In this document: positions 15,961-23,821 of the stretch, piece by piece
Position numbering within the stretch: the stretch's first letter is position 1
Layout: each line of letters begins with the position of its first letter
Assembly: GCF_041080625.1 (NCBI RefSeq)
Contig: NZ_CP163518.1
Location: forward strand, 6,999,501-7,063,500
Direction: 5' to 3'
Length of the DNA: 64,000 bases
Source of the DNA: Streptomyces sp. CG1
GTDB taxonomy: Bacteria; Actinomycetota; Actinomycetes; Streptomycetales; Streptomycetaceae
Program-made: the position numbers and the translations under genes
Notes under the pieces: model-generated
The model's database searches: none
The model's input: only the letters and a program-made list of their open reading frames with translations
Told to the model about the DNA's origin: nothing

Positions 15961-16326
15961 GGTACTCCTGGGGCGTCGGGGTCGGTGGGACCCCGTACAC
16001 CTTATTCGTAGACGAAGAATTTCGTATGTACGTCCTTTTTGCACCCGTCGGGGTACACCTTCGGGAGAGGTTACTCGGCGGTTCGGCGAGTTCGTCCAGC
16101 GGTCGGCACCGGGGGGCGGGTGCCACGAGGCCGTCCCAACGGGGCTCTCCTGGTGCCGCGCGGTCGCCCCACGGGCTCTCCGGGGCCGGCAGGCCGGGCT
16201 GTCGGGCTGCCTTCCGCGGACCCGCAACGGCGCCTCACCAACTCCCCCTCGCAGAGCCGACCTCCACGGTAACCGGTCTTGCCCCGGGAGCCCCGGCCTG
16301 TTCCCATGGTCGAGGGGTGATGGCGC
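15961..16326. other. Divergent intergenic region, 366 bp, no gene
   Basis: This is the spacer between the lipoprotein and the NERD-like gene. It contains TTCGT-AG-ACGAA (16005-16016), a perfect short inverted repeat about 45 bp upstream of the lipoprotein start. Overlapping it, on the minus strand, GGAC and CGTC are spaced 18 bp apart, as in some ECF sigma promoters. The rest is GC-rich with open frames on both strands that lack coding character. Confidence 0.4.
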
Positions 16327-17130
16327 ATGAGCGCACTGCGCGTGGTGCCGGTCAGTCGGCACGGCCGGGAACGGCTGTACGTCTGCCGCCCGGACGGATC
16401 CAATGTCGCCTGGTACGACCGTGAGACAGGCCGGGTCAACCTGCTCGGCGAGGACAGCAGGGACGACGTACTCCATGCCCTGAAACCGTTCCTGACCGGC
16501 CCGGTGACCGTGGGCCCGCCCCCGGTCCCGACCCCCGCGGAACTCGCCCGGCTGACCCTGCACCCGGACGACGACCTGGCACCCAACCGCCCCGGCGAGG
16601 CCCTCCTCGTCGCCCTCGACCGCGACCCCGGCCCCACCCACCGGCTGCGCCCCGACCCGCGCCGCCGCGCCCTGGCCGCCGAGGAGACCGTCGGCACGGC
16701 CCTGGACGCCCTGGAGGGCGCCGGCTGGCACACCCTGCACTCCATAGGCCTGCCCGGCGGCGACCGCATCCACCATCTGCTGCTCGGCCCCGGCGGCCTG
16801 TTCGCCGTACACGCCCTGTACGCCCGCAAGGCCCGGGTCCAGGTCGCCGACCCGATGGTCACCGTGGGCCGCCGCGAGGCCGAGCCACTGCTGCGCCGGC
16901 TGCGCTCCCTCGCCGACCGGGCCTCCTACGCCCTGACCGCCGAGGTACGCCCGGTGCTGGCCCTGGCCGGCCCGGCAGAGCTGACCATGACCGCCCGGCC
17001 CCGCGCCGTACGGATCCTCCAGGACACCGAGCTGACGGGGCTGGCCCGGCTGGGCGGCGTACTGAAGCCGGGGGATGTGGAGGCGCTGCATGCGATGGCG
17101 CGGGACCGGAACATGTGGGGGAGGGTGTAG
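16327..17130 (+). CDS. NERD (nuclease-related domain)-like protein
   Basis: The 267-aa protein has a central segment (about residues 130-200) that looks like a NERD domain: ALEGAGWHTLHSIGLPGGDR, then HHLLLGPGGLFAVHAL and YARKARVQVAD. NERD proteins carry a PD-(D/E)xK-like nuclease core. Here the strand where an Asp is expected reads FAVHALYARKARV, so at least one catalytic acid seems missing. The N-terminal 60 residues (VSRHGRERLYVCRPDGSNVAWYDRETG) form a small separate domain. ATG 16327 follows GAGGGGTG. No membrane segment is seen. The gene stands alone, next to the NHEJ genes but separated by a repeat tract. Confidence 0.7.
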   Translation: MSALRVVPVSRHGRERLYVCRPDGSNVAWYDRETGRVNLLGEDSRDDVLHALKPFLTGPVTVGPPPVPTPAELARLTLHPDDDLAPNRPGEALLVALDRDPGPTHRLRPDPRRRALAAEETVGTALDALEGAGWHTLHSIGLPGGDRIHHLLLGPGGLFAVHALYARKARVQVADPMVTVGRREAEPLLRRLRSLADRASYALTAEVRPVLALAGPAELTMTARPRAVRILQDTELTGLARLGGVLKPGDVEALHAMARDRNMWGRV

Positions 17131-17147
17131 GGCAAGGGGCTGGGGCC

Positions 17148-17286
17148 AGGGGGCCTGAGGACCTGGACCTGAGGACCTGGGGGCCTGGGGGCCTGGGGGC
17201 GGCAGCCTCCAGCAACGGCAACGACAGCTCAGGGGCAGCGACAGCTCAGGGGCAGCGACGGCCAGGGGCAGCGACAGCTCAGGGCA
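17148..17286. repeat. Short tandem repeats between the NERD-like gene and ligD-pol
   Basis: Two repeat types lie side by side. From about 17148 to 17200, GGACCTGA/GGGCCTGG units of about 8-10 bp recur. From about 17222 to 17286, CAGCGACAGCTCAGGGG (17 bp) occurs about four times with small changes. Both look like slippage-expanded tracts in the 3' spacer. Confidence 0.65.
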
Positions 17287-18166
17287 ACGACGCAGCCGCC
17301 CCGGGATCCAGCAAGCCGGCCAGCAGATCCCCGTACCGCTGCACCCGCGGAGCGATGTCCTCGGCCAGAAACTCCAGCTGGGCCGGGTTACGGCACTCCG
17401 CCACCTCCTCCCAGGTCACCGGCGCGGACACCAGCGGAACCCGGCGGGCGCGCAGCGTGTACGGCGTGGCGGTGGTCTTGCGGGCGGCGTTCTGACTCCA
17501 GTCGACGAACACCTTCCCCGGCCGGAGGCTCTTCGTCATCCGGTGCACCACCAGCCGCGGCATCGCGCGCTCAGCCTCCACGGCGAGTGCCTTTGCGTAC
17601 TCACTAGCCCGTTCGGGTGAACCCCCGCGCACCGCCGCCAGCAGATGCAGCCCCTTCGACCCGGCCGTCTTCGGGTACGCCTCGATGCCGTCCGCCGCGA
17701 GCCGCTCGCGCAGCCACAGGGCCACCTCGCAGCAGTGCACGATGTGCGCGGGCGCCCCCGGATCGAGATCGAAAACCAGCCGGTCGGCCTGGCCGGGGTC
17801 CTGTACGAGCCACTGATGCGTATGGAACTCGGTCACGAGATTCGCCGCCCAGACGAGGCTCGGAAGATCCTGTACGACGACCATCCGAGCCGGACTGTCC
17901 GCGGAGGACCGCGGCACCTCGGCGGTGGTGACCCACTCGGGCGTACCCGGCGGCACGTTCTTGGTGAAGAAGACCTGGCCCTCCGGGCCGTCCGGATAGC
18001 GCAGGAAGGACACGGCCCGGTCGCGCAGATGCGGCAGCAGTACATCGGCGCTGGTCGCGTAGTAGTGCACCAGCTCCGCCTTGGTGAAGCCGGTCTCCGG
18101 ATACAGCACCTTCTCCAGGTTGCTGAGCGCGACCCGTCGCCCCTCCACCTCCGTCATAGGCGTCAT
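17279..18166 (-). CDS. LigD-type polymerase/primase domain protein (NHEJ)
   Basis: This is a 295-aa stand-alone PolDom of the LigD/AEP primase family. The landmarks are LSNLEKVLYPETGFTKAELV at the N-terminus, DRLVFDLDPG (metal-binding DxD), TAGSKGLHL (the S-K-G-L-H nucleotide-binding motif) and KVFVDWSQNAARKTT (the third metal ligand and basic motif). It extends or fills ends during Ku-dependent non-homologous end joining. Ligase and nuclease domains are absent, so a separate ATP-dependent ligase must act elsewhere. ATG 18166; a second ATG at 18157 also fits. It is divergent from ku with about 100 bp between. Confidence 0.93.
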   Translation of the reverse strand: MTPMTEVEGRRVALSNLEKVLYPETGFTKAELVHYYATSADVLLPHLRDRAVSFLRYPDGPEGQVFFTKNVPPGTPEWVTTAEVPRSSADSPARMVVVQDLPSLVWAANLVTEFHTHQWLVQDPGQADRLVFDLDPGAPAHIVHCCEVALWLRERLAADGIEAYPKTAGSKGLHLLAAVRGGSPERASEYAKALAVEAERAMPRLVVHRMTKSLRPGKVFVDWSQNAARKTTATPYTLRARRVPLVSAPVTWEEVAECRNPAQLEFLAEDIAPRVQRYGDLLAGLLDPGAAASLP

Positions 18167-18264
18167 ACGATGACAATCCCAGACGAGCCGGTGAAATCGA
18201 TGGAATCGGTGGCGGAATCGGCAGGGACATCGACAGCGGAATCGACGAGGGAAGGGTGCGGCAC

Positions 18265-19236
18265 GTGCGATCCATTTGGAACGGCGCCATCTCCTTCGGC
18301 CTTGTCAGCATCCCGATCAAGCTGGTGAACGCCACGGAGAGCCACTCGATCTCCTTCCGCCAGATCCACACCGAGGACAACGGCCGCATCCGCTACCGCA
18401 AGGTGTGCGAACTGGAGGACCGCGAGGTCAGCCAGTCGGAGATCGGCAAGGGGTACGAGGACGCGGACGGCACGATCATCCCGGTCACCGACGAGGACTT
18501 GGCCCACCTGCCCATTCCCACGGCACGCACGATCGAGATCGTGGCCTTCGTCCAGGCCGACCGGATCGACCCGCTCCAGATGGACGCGGCGTACTACCTG
18601 GCCGCCGGCGGTGTGCCCGCCGCGAAGCCGTACGTCCTCCTCCGTGAGGCACTGAAGCGCAGCAACAAGGTGGCCATCGCGAAGTACGCGCTGCGCGGCC
18701 GGGAACGCCTCGGCATGCTGCGGGTGGTCGGCGACGCCATCGCCATGCACGGCCTGCTCTGGCCGGACGAGGTCCGCGCCCCGGAAGGCGTCGCCCCCGA
18801 CACGGACGTCACCGTCCGGGACAAGGAACTCGACCTCGCGGACGCCCTGATGGACACCCTCGGCGAGGTCGACCTGGAGGATCTGCACGACGAGTACCGG
18901 GCGGCGCTGGAGGAGGTCATCGCCGCGAAGGCCTCCGGCGAGGCACCACCGGAGGCCCCCGCGCCGGCCGCGGGAGGCAAGGTGCTCGACCTGATGGCGG
19001 CCCTGGAGAACAGCGTGCGCGCGGCCCGTGAATCCCGCGAGTCGTCATCCGGCACCGAAGCCGAGATCAAACCCCTGCCTCGAAAGACAAAAGCCGCCCC
19101 CGCAGCCAAGAAAACAGCGGCCTCCAAGAAAACGGCCGCCTCCAAGAAGACGGCAGCAGCGAAGAAGTCGACAGCCAAGTCCACGGCGAAGAAGCCAGCC
19201 CCGAAGAAGACGCCGTCCCGCAAACGAACGGCGTGA
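18265..19236 (+). CDS. ku: Ku DNA end-binding protein (NHEJ)
   Basis: The 323-aa bacterial Ku begins MRSIWNGAISFGLVSIPIKL, the family's standard N-terminus, which is why GTG 18265 is chosen over in-frame GTG 18256. GGGAAGG lies 9 nt upstream. The beta-barrel bridge region runs to about residue 255 (VLDLMAALENSVRAA). The tail is a Lys/Ala/Thr-rich repeat (AAKKTAASKKTAASKKTAAA), a histone-H1-like DNA-binding extension common in actinobacterial Ku. It binds double-strand ends as a homodimer and recruits LigD-type enzymes, one of which is encoded divergently next door. Confidence 0.95.
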   Translation: MRSIWNGAISFGLVSIPIKLVNATESHSISFRQIHTEDNGRIRYRKVCELEDREVSQSEIGKGYEDADGTIIPVTDEDLAHLPIPTARTIEIVAFVQADRIDPLQMDAAYYLAAGGVPAAKPYVLLREALKRSNKVAIAKYALRGRERLGMLRVVGDAIAMHGLLWPDEVRAPEGVAPDTDVTVRDKELDLADALMDTLGEVDLEDLHDEYRAALEEVIAAKASGEAPPEAPAPAAGGKVLDLMAALENSVRAARESRESSSGTEAEIKPLPRKTKAAPAAKKTAASKKTAASKKTAAAKKSTAKSTAKKPAPKKTPSRKRTA

Positions 19237-19279
19237 GCCCGATTCCTGACCGCCATGGGGGTGCCGGGCCGGTCATCCC

Positions 19280-19308
19280 GTGCGCGCCCGTCGTGGCTGG
19301 TCGCGCAC
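19280..19308 (+). terminator. Terminator-like hairpin after ku
   Basis: GTGCGCG (19280-19286) pairs with CGCGCAC (19302-19308). The loop contains GTGGCTGGT, as in the hairpin at 7282-7316. No T-run follows, which is common for Streptomyces terminators. Confidence 0.55.
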
Positions 19309-19923
19309 GCGCGGCGAAGCCGCACATCAATACGGCCCCGCGCTCTTGGGGAACTGCAATGCCGTCAGCTTCCAGGCCGCTCGGACAACCGGCACTGACA
19401 CCGGCCTGCGCGACACGCGCCACGCCCCGCCCGCACCACGCCCCCTGATCATGAGTCGAGGGGAGGGACCGGCTCCGGGCCTCGGGAGCGTGACGACGAC
19501 CGGTGACCGGTCATCCGCGGCGGCCTGGCGCAATTGGCTGATGACTCAAGATCACGTTGGCTCCCATGCCGGTCAGTCTCAAGGCAAACGCGGACCCTCC
19601 GCGCTATCTGGAATCAGCCTCCGATCAGTCCTTTTCCATCAAATTCCATCAAAACGCTGCTGGTCAACGAGGCCACGTGTCGGGCGCTCGGTGGCCATGC
19701 CGTTCGGCGGCGGTGATGAAGCAGAAGAGGTGCAGGGGAGCATCGCGAGGCGACTCAGCCGGGCGCCAACATGCCGTCCATCAGCAGCCCTTGCGGGGCG
19801 GCGCCGCGCAAGATGGCAACGATCGTGAGCCCTTGCCCGAAGCTGCAACCCGCGGCCCCGAACCGTAAGTGAGCGAGCCGGGTCCCGTACGCTCCTCACG
19901 TGCGAACCGTGATCGGGAGTGAG

Positions 19924-19960
19924 AAAGGGCGGGAGTCAGTGAGACTGACTCCCGCCCTTT
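19924..19960 (-). terminator. Terminator of tRNA-Arg
   Basis: AAAGGGCGGGAGTCAGT (19924-19940) is perfectly complementary to ACTGACTCCCGCCCTTT (19944-19960), giving 17 bp with a 3-base loop. It lies 52 bp downstream of the tRNA on the minus strand and ends in a short U-run in that direction. Confidence 0.9.
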
Positions 19961-20012
19961 TCTGTCGGCATCCGCCCTGGTCAGCGCTTGATTTCTGCTG
20001 ATCCTCGGCGAG

Positions 20013-20084
20013 TGCCCCCGGCAGGATTCGAACCTGCGCACACGGCTCCGGAGGCCGTTGCTCTATCCCCTGAGCTACGGGGGC
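20013..20084 (-). tRNA. tRNA-Arg (anticodon CCG)
   Basis: The minus strand folds into a standard cloverleaf. The acceptor is GCCCCCG with CGGGGGC, and the D-stem is GCTC/GAGC. The anticodon stem is ACGGC/GCCGT around the loop CTCCGGA, so the anticodon CCG reads CGG. The variable loop has 4 nt and the T-arm is GCAGG-TTCGAAT-CCTGC. The discriminator is A and CCA is not encoded. It ends in a strong terminator. As I recall, tRNA-Arg genes at this chromosomal position serve as integration sites for actinomycete elements in other streptomycetes; no integrase is present here. Confidence 0.97.
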
Positions 20085-20305
20085 GTGTCGGCTGCGGAGC
20101 TCTTCGCTCGCGGCGACGGGTAGAACACTAGCAGGTCCGGTGGGGTGATCAGGAACCCGATTCTCTGGGCGGGCAACCGGGCCGGTCTCCGTGTTGGGCG
20201 GGGTGGAGCCGCTGTGTGGGCGCGGTGGTCCCCTCCGTGGGCGGAGCGGTTCCCCTGTACGGGGTGGAAGTGGGGAAAACCCGGACGCGGTGGCCGGTGC
20301 GGACC

Positions 20306-20311
20306 TACTCT
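20306..20311 (+). promoter_or_regulatory. -10 box of a probable leaderless promoter (response regulator gene)
   Basis: TACTCT ends 6 nt before the GTG start at 20318 and no Shine-Dalgarno is present. This is the spacing expected when transcription starts at the start codon. Confidence 0.5.
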
Positions 20312-20317
20312 CGACTT

Positions 20318-20869
20318 GTGCCAGGCGCCTCCGGCCGGGTGCTTGTTGTGGACGACAACAAGGTCATCCGGCAGCTGATCAGGGTCAATCTCGAGCTGGA
20401 AGGGCTCGAGGTCGTGACCGCGGCCGACGGTGCCGAGTGTCTGGACGTGGTGCACCAGGTGCGGCCCGATGTCGTGACGCTCGACGTCGTCATGCCCCGG
20501 CTGGACGGCCTGCGCACCGCCGCGCGCCTCCGCGCCGATCCCCGTACGCATCATCTGCCCCTCGCCATCATCAGCGCGTGCACGCAGTACGAGGTCGACA
20601 CCGGCCTCGACGTTCGCGTGGACGCCTTCCTCGCCAAGCCCTTCGAACCCGCCGAACTCGTCCGTCTCGTCAAGCAGCTCATCGAGCGCGGAGGCGGTGA
20701 AGACGGCGGAGGCAGCGAGGACGGGGGAGAAGGGCATCGCGGCGGAGGCGGGGATGGGAGCGGCGGGGGCGGAGATGGCGACAGCGACGAGGAGCCTGGC
20801 GGGGGCGTCGGTGGGGTTTCCGGTGGAGTCTCCGATGGCGTTTCTGGGCGGATTTCGTCCGGCGGTTAG
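20318..20869 (+). CDS. Orphan single-domain response regulator with Gly/Asp-rich tail
   Basis: This 183-aa protein consists of a CheY-like receiver domain (about residues 5-120) and a low-complexity tail. Receiver motifs are VLVVDDNKVIR (acidic pocket), VTLDVVMPRLDGL (phosphorylation Asp), IISACTQYE (Thr/Ser switch position) and DAFLAKPFEP (conserved Lys). The tail, from about residue 125, is almost only Gly, Asp, Glu and Ser and has no DNA-binding domain, so output must be by protein contact. GTG 20318 replaces a longer upstream frame because coding character begins there. No kinase gene is adjacent; it is upstream of the DALR gene and transcribed in the same direction. Confidence 0.85.
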   Translation: MPGASGRVLVVDDNKVIRQLIRVNLELEGLEVVTAADGAECLDVVHQVRPDVVTLDVVMPRLDGLRTAARLRADPRTHHLPLAIISACTQYEVDTGLDVRVDAFLAKPFEPAELVRLVKQLIERGGGEDGGGSEDGGEGHRGGGGDGSGGGGDGDSDEEPGGGVGGVSGGVSDGVSGRISSGG

Positions 20870-20960
20870 GGCCAATGGCTAGGTCTGGCGGTTAGGTCTG
20901 GTGGTTGGGTCCAGGTGTTAGGGCCAGTGGCTAGGCCCGGTGGTCAGGGTCGGCTGTCAG
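20863..20960. repeat. Degenerate 13-14 bp tandem repeat after the response regulator
   Basis: From the stop codon on, units of the form GG(T/C)TAGG(T/G)C(C/T)(G/A)G(T/G) recur about seven times, for example GGTTAGGTCTGGT and GGCTAGGCCCGGT. The tract fills the first 90 bp of the spacer to the next gene. Its strand asymmetry (G/T-rich top strand) suggests expansion by slippage. Confidence 0.6.
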
Positions 20961-21121
20961 GGGTAGCCGTGCCCAGTTGTCAGGGCCACGTGTTCGGGCG
21001 TAAAGAGTCGGGCTTTCTCCCAGCTGCTGGGTGGCCGGGATCGGGGAGCAGTCGTTGTCCGGTACTCCCACCCCCCGTCCCACACTGAGAACCACTTCGT
21101 CTACCCACCCCCACCCTCCCC

Positions 21122-21127
21122 TACGCT
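21122..21127 (+). promoter_or_regulatory. -10 box of a probable leaderless promoter (DALR gene)
   Basis: TACGCT is followed after exactly 6 nt by the GTG start at 21134, with no Shine-Dalgarno in between. Confidence 0.5.
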
Positions 21128-21133
21128 TGTCTC

Positions 21134-22216
21134 GTGACCCCCGTCGAGCTGTCCCGCACCGTGTTGCACGCGGTGCGTTGTGCTGTGGATGACGGGGAGC
21201 TGAGTGTGACCGTGCCCGAGCGAGTCGTGGTGACCGAGCCGGGGCCCGGGGGGTGCGGGGACTTCGCCACCAATGTCGCCCTGCAGCTCGCCCGGCCGGC
21301 CGGGCAGCCGCCGCGGCGGGTCGCCGAGATTCTGCGGGAGCGGCTCGTCGGTGCCGACGGTATTCGCGACGTCGTCGTCACCGGGCCGGGCTTTCTCAAC
21401 ATCACCCTCGAAGCTCAGGCCGACCCCGTCACCGGGCTCGTCCGGGAGATCCGGGACCGCGGTGCCGAGTACGGGCACGGTGACGCCCTCGCCGGGAAGG
21501 TGGTCGCGTTGCGCGTGCCGTACGAGGTCCGGGCGGAGGTGGTCGCCGACGCCGTCGTACGCATCGTCGCCACGCAGGGCGGGCGGGCCACGGTCGAGCA
21601 TGCCGAGCCCGTCAATCTGCGGCCCGTGCCCGCGCCCGAGGACCCCGCGCCGCTCGGACCCGACGCCGCCCAGTGGGCCCTGCTCCACCCGGCCCCGCAC
21701 GACCGGCCCCGGATCACTGCCGATCACCTGGTCCAGCGGGAGAGCAATCCGCTGTTCCGGGTGCGGTACGCCCACGCCCGCATCCGGTCCCTCAGCCGCA
21801 ACGCCGCCCGCCTGGGCTTCACCGCCGAGCCCGGCCCGGTACACATCGACCGGGGCAACGGCGCCATCGATGCCCACGTCCCCATCGATGCCGACGTCGT
21901 CATCGATACCGGCATCAACACCGAAAGCGACGTCGGCTCCACCACCGGCAACACCCCTCACCCCCTCCTCACCCCCCTGGCCGACCACCCCCGTATCCTC
22001 GCCGCGGCCGCCACCCACCGTGCCCCGGACCGGCTTGCCCGGCATCTCGTCACCGTCGCCGATGCCGTGCTGCCCTTCCTGCCCTGTGTGCTTCCGTGCG
22101 GCGAGGAGAAACCCTCGGCCGCCCACCGCGCCCGGCTCGCCCTCGCCGAAGCCGCCGGGACGGTGCTGGCCGGTGGCCTGTCCCTGCTCGGCATCGACGC
22201 ACCCGAACACCTCTGA
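21134..22216 (+). CDS. ArgRS-derived protein with N-terminal and DALR domains, no catalytic core
   Basis: The 360-aa protein resembles both ends of arginyl-tRNA synthetase. The N-terminal ~95 residues (DFATNVALQLARPAGQPPRR, then VTGPGFLNITL) match the ArgRS additional domain 1. The C-terminal ~140 residues (NPLFRVRYAHARIRSLSRNA, then LLGIDAPEHL) match the DALR anticodon-binding domain. The Rossmann catalytic core with HIGH and KMSKS motifs is absent, so it cannot charge tRNA; a role in tRNA binding or regulation is possible but unproven. It precedes lysA by 54 bp. In corynebacteria argS-lysA form an operon, so this looks like the relic of that argS. The start codon follows a -10-like hexamer by 6 nt (leaderless). 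Confidence 0.8.
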   Translation: MTPVELSRTVLHAVRCAVDDGELSVTVPERVVVTEPGPGGCGDFATNVALQLARPAGQPPRRVAEILRERLVGADGIRDVVVTGPGFLNITLEAQADPVTGLVREIRDRGAEYGHGDALAGKVVALRVPYEVRAEVVADAVVRIVATQGGRATVEHAEPVNLRPVPAPEDPAPLGPDAAQWALLHPAPHDRPRITADHLVQRESNPLFRVRYAHARIRSLSRNAARLGFTAEPGPVHIDRGNGAIDAHVPIDADVVIDTGINTESDVGSTTGNTPHPLLTPLADHPRILAAAATHRAPDRLARHLVTVADAVLPFLPCVLPCGEEKPSAAHRARLALAEAAGTVLAGGLSLLGIDAPEHL

Positions 22217-22270
22217 GGACCCTCGCGAGAGACGTCCCGGAGAGAGACAGAGAGTCTGAGAGTCACCGTC

Positions 22271-23662
22271 ATGAGCCGTTCCGCCCACCCCGCCGGGCCC
22301 CGTCACGCCGACGTCCTGACCGAGGGGCACTACGCCGCGCCGCCCGCCGACCTCAACGTCCTCGACCCGAAGGTCTGGGCCCAGACCGTCGCCCGTAACG
22401 CCGACGGTGTCGTCACCGTCGGCGGGATCACCGCCACCCAGCTCGCCGAGGAGTACGGCACCCCCGCCTACATCCTCGACGAGGCCGACTTCCGGGCCCG
22501 GGCGCGCGCCTGGCGCACCGCCTTCGGGGCCGGCGCCGATGTCTTCTACGCCGGCAAGGCGTTCCTGTCCCGGGCCGTCGTGCGGTGGCTCCACGAGGAG
22601 GGGCTCAACCTGGATGTGTGCTCCGGAGGGGAGTTGGCCACCGCTCTCTCCGCCGGGATGCCCGCCGAGCGCATCGCCTTCCACGGCAACAACAAGTCCG
22701 CAGAAGAGATCCGGCGTGCCATCGAGGCCGGCGTCGGGCGGATCGTGCTCGACTCCTTCCAGGAGATCGTGCGGGTCGCCCACATCGCGCAGTCCCTCGG
22801 CAAGCGGCAGAGGGTCCAGATCCGGATCACCGTCGGCGTGGAGGCTCACACGCATGAGTTCATCGCCACCGCTCACGAGGACCAGAAGTTCGGGATTCCG
22901 CTCGCCGGGGGGGAGGCGGCGGAAGCCGTGCGGCGGGCACTGCAACTCGACGGGCTCGAGCTGATCGGGATCCACTCCCACATCGGGTCGCAGATCTTCG
23001 ACATGTCCGGCTTCGAGGTCGCCGCGCACCGGGTCGTCGGGCTGCTCAAGGACATCCGGGACGAGCACGGGGTCGAACTGCCCGAGATCGATCTGGGGGG
23101 TGGGCTCGGCATCGCCTACACCAGCGACGACGACCCGCGCGAGCCGCACGAGATCGCCAAGGCGCTCACCGAGATCGTCACGCGCGAGTGCGAGTCCGCC
23201 CGGCTGCGCACGCCCCGCATCTCCGTCGAGCCCGGGCGCGCCATCGTCGGGCCGACCGCGTTCACCCTCTACGAGGTCGGCACCGTCAAGCCGCTGGACG
23301 GGCTGCGCACCTATGTCTCCGTCGACGGCGGTATGTCCGACAATATTCGGACGGCGTTGTACGACGCCGAGTACAGCGTCGCCCTCGTCTCGCGCACCAG
23401 CGACGCCGAGCCGATGCTCGCGCGTGTCGTCGGCAAGCACTGCGAGAGCGGGGACATCGTCGTGAAGGACGCGTTCCTGCCGGCCGATCTGGCGCCGGGC
23501 GATCTCGTCGCCGTACCGGCCACGGGTGCGTACTGCCGGTCCATGGCCAGCAACTACAACCATGTGCTGCGGCCGCCGGTCGTCGCCGTCAAGGACGGCG
23601 AGGCCCGGGTGATCGTCCGGCGGGAGACGGAGGAGGATCTGCTGCGTCTCGACGTGGGGTGA
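22271..23662 (+). CDS. lysA: Diaminopimelate decarboxylase
   Basis: LysA (463 aa) performs the last step of lysine synthesis, meso-diaminopimelate to L-lysine, in the cytoplasm with PLP. The Schiff-base lysine is in [13 protein letters not shown]. Further signatures are [42 protein letters not shown], the EPGRAI motif and, near the C-terminus, [16 protein letters not shown]. The ATG start lies 54 bp after the DALR gene, likely in one transcript. Hom follows after 159 bp with its own leader. Confidence 0.96.
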   Translation: MSRSAHPAGPRHADVLTEGHYAAPPADLNVLDPKVWAQTVARNADGVVTVGGITATQLAEEYGTPAYILDEADFRARARAWRTAFGAGADVFYAGKAFLSRAVVRWLHEEGLNLDVCSGGELATALSAGMPAERIAFHGNNKSAEEIRRAIEAGVGRIVLDSFQEIVRVAHIAQSLGKRQRVQIRITVGVEAHTHEFIATAHEDQKFGIPLAGGEAAEAVRRALQLDGLELIGIHSHIGSQIFDMSGFEVAAHRVVGLLKDIRDEHGVELPEIDLGGGLGIAYTSDDDPREPHEIAKALTEIVTRECESARLRTPRISVEPGRAIVGPTAFTLYEVGTVKPLDGLRTYVSVDGGMSDNIRTALYDAEYSVALVSRTSDAEPMLARVVGKHCESGDIVVKDAFLPADLAPGDLVAVPATGAYCRSMASNYNHVLRPPVVAVKDGEARVIVRRETEEDLLRLDVG

Positions 23663-23745
23663 CCCCGCCCCCAGATCCACAAACACCGGGGGTGAAAGAT
23701 CTACGGTCTTCCACCCCCGTACAAATGAAATAGATGTCTCACGAT

Positions 23746-23774
23746 CCGGACGAAGGGTAGAAACTCCCGTCCGG
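23746..23774 (+). promoter_or_regulatory. Hairpin in the hom leader
   Basis: CCGGAC...GTCCGG plus GGG...CCC form a bulged 9-bp stem around TAGAAACT, about 48 bp before the hom start. It could be a leader RNA structure or part of an operator. No T-run follows, so it is not an obvious terminator. Confidence 0.3.
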
Positions 23775-23821
23775 TGAGTGAGACTGGTCCAACCGTCGAC
23801 GGTATGAGGAAACGAGGTCGG

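Larger units (their letters stand above)
19237..20012. other. Gene-poor region between ku and tRNA-Arg
   Basis: About 690 bp without a convincing gene, then the tRNA terminator. Open frames exist on both strands, but none shows family motifs, a good start or the strong third-position GC of the neighbours. The stretch 19550-19700 is visibly less GC-rich and includes an exact 10-bp tandem duplication, TTCCATCAAA, at 19634-19653. It may be remnant DNA of an element once integrated at the tRNA gene (inference). Confidence 0.5.

Noticed and set aside
17604..18389. Open frame opposite ku and ligD-pol
   Set aside because: It is antisense to two clear genes and has no independent motif.
19280..19828. 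182-codon frame between ku and tRNA-Arg as a gene
   Set aside because: No recognisable family, no ribosome site and weak codon bias; described as gene-poor DNA instead.
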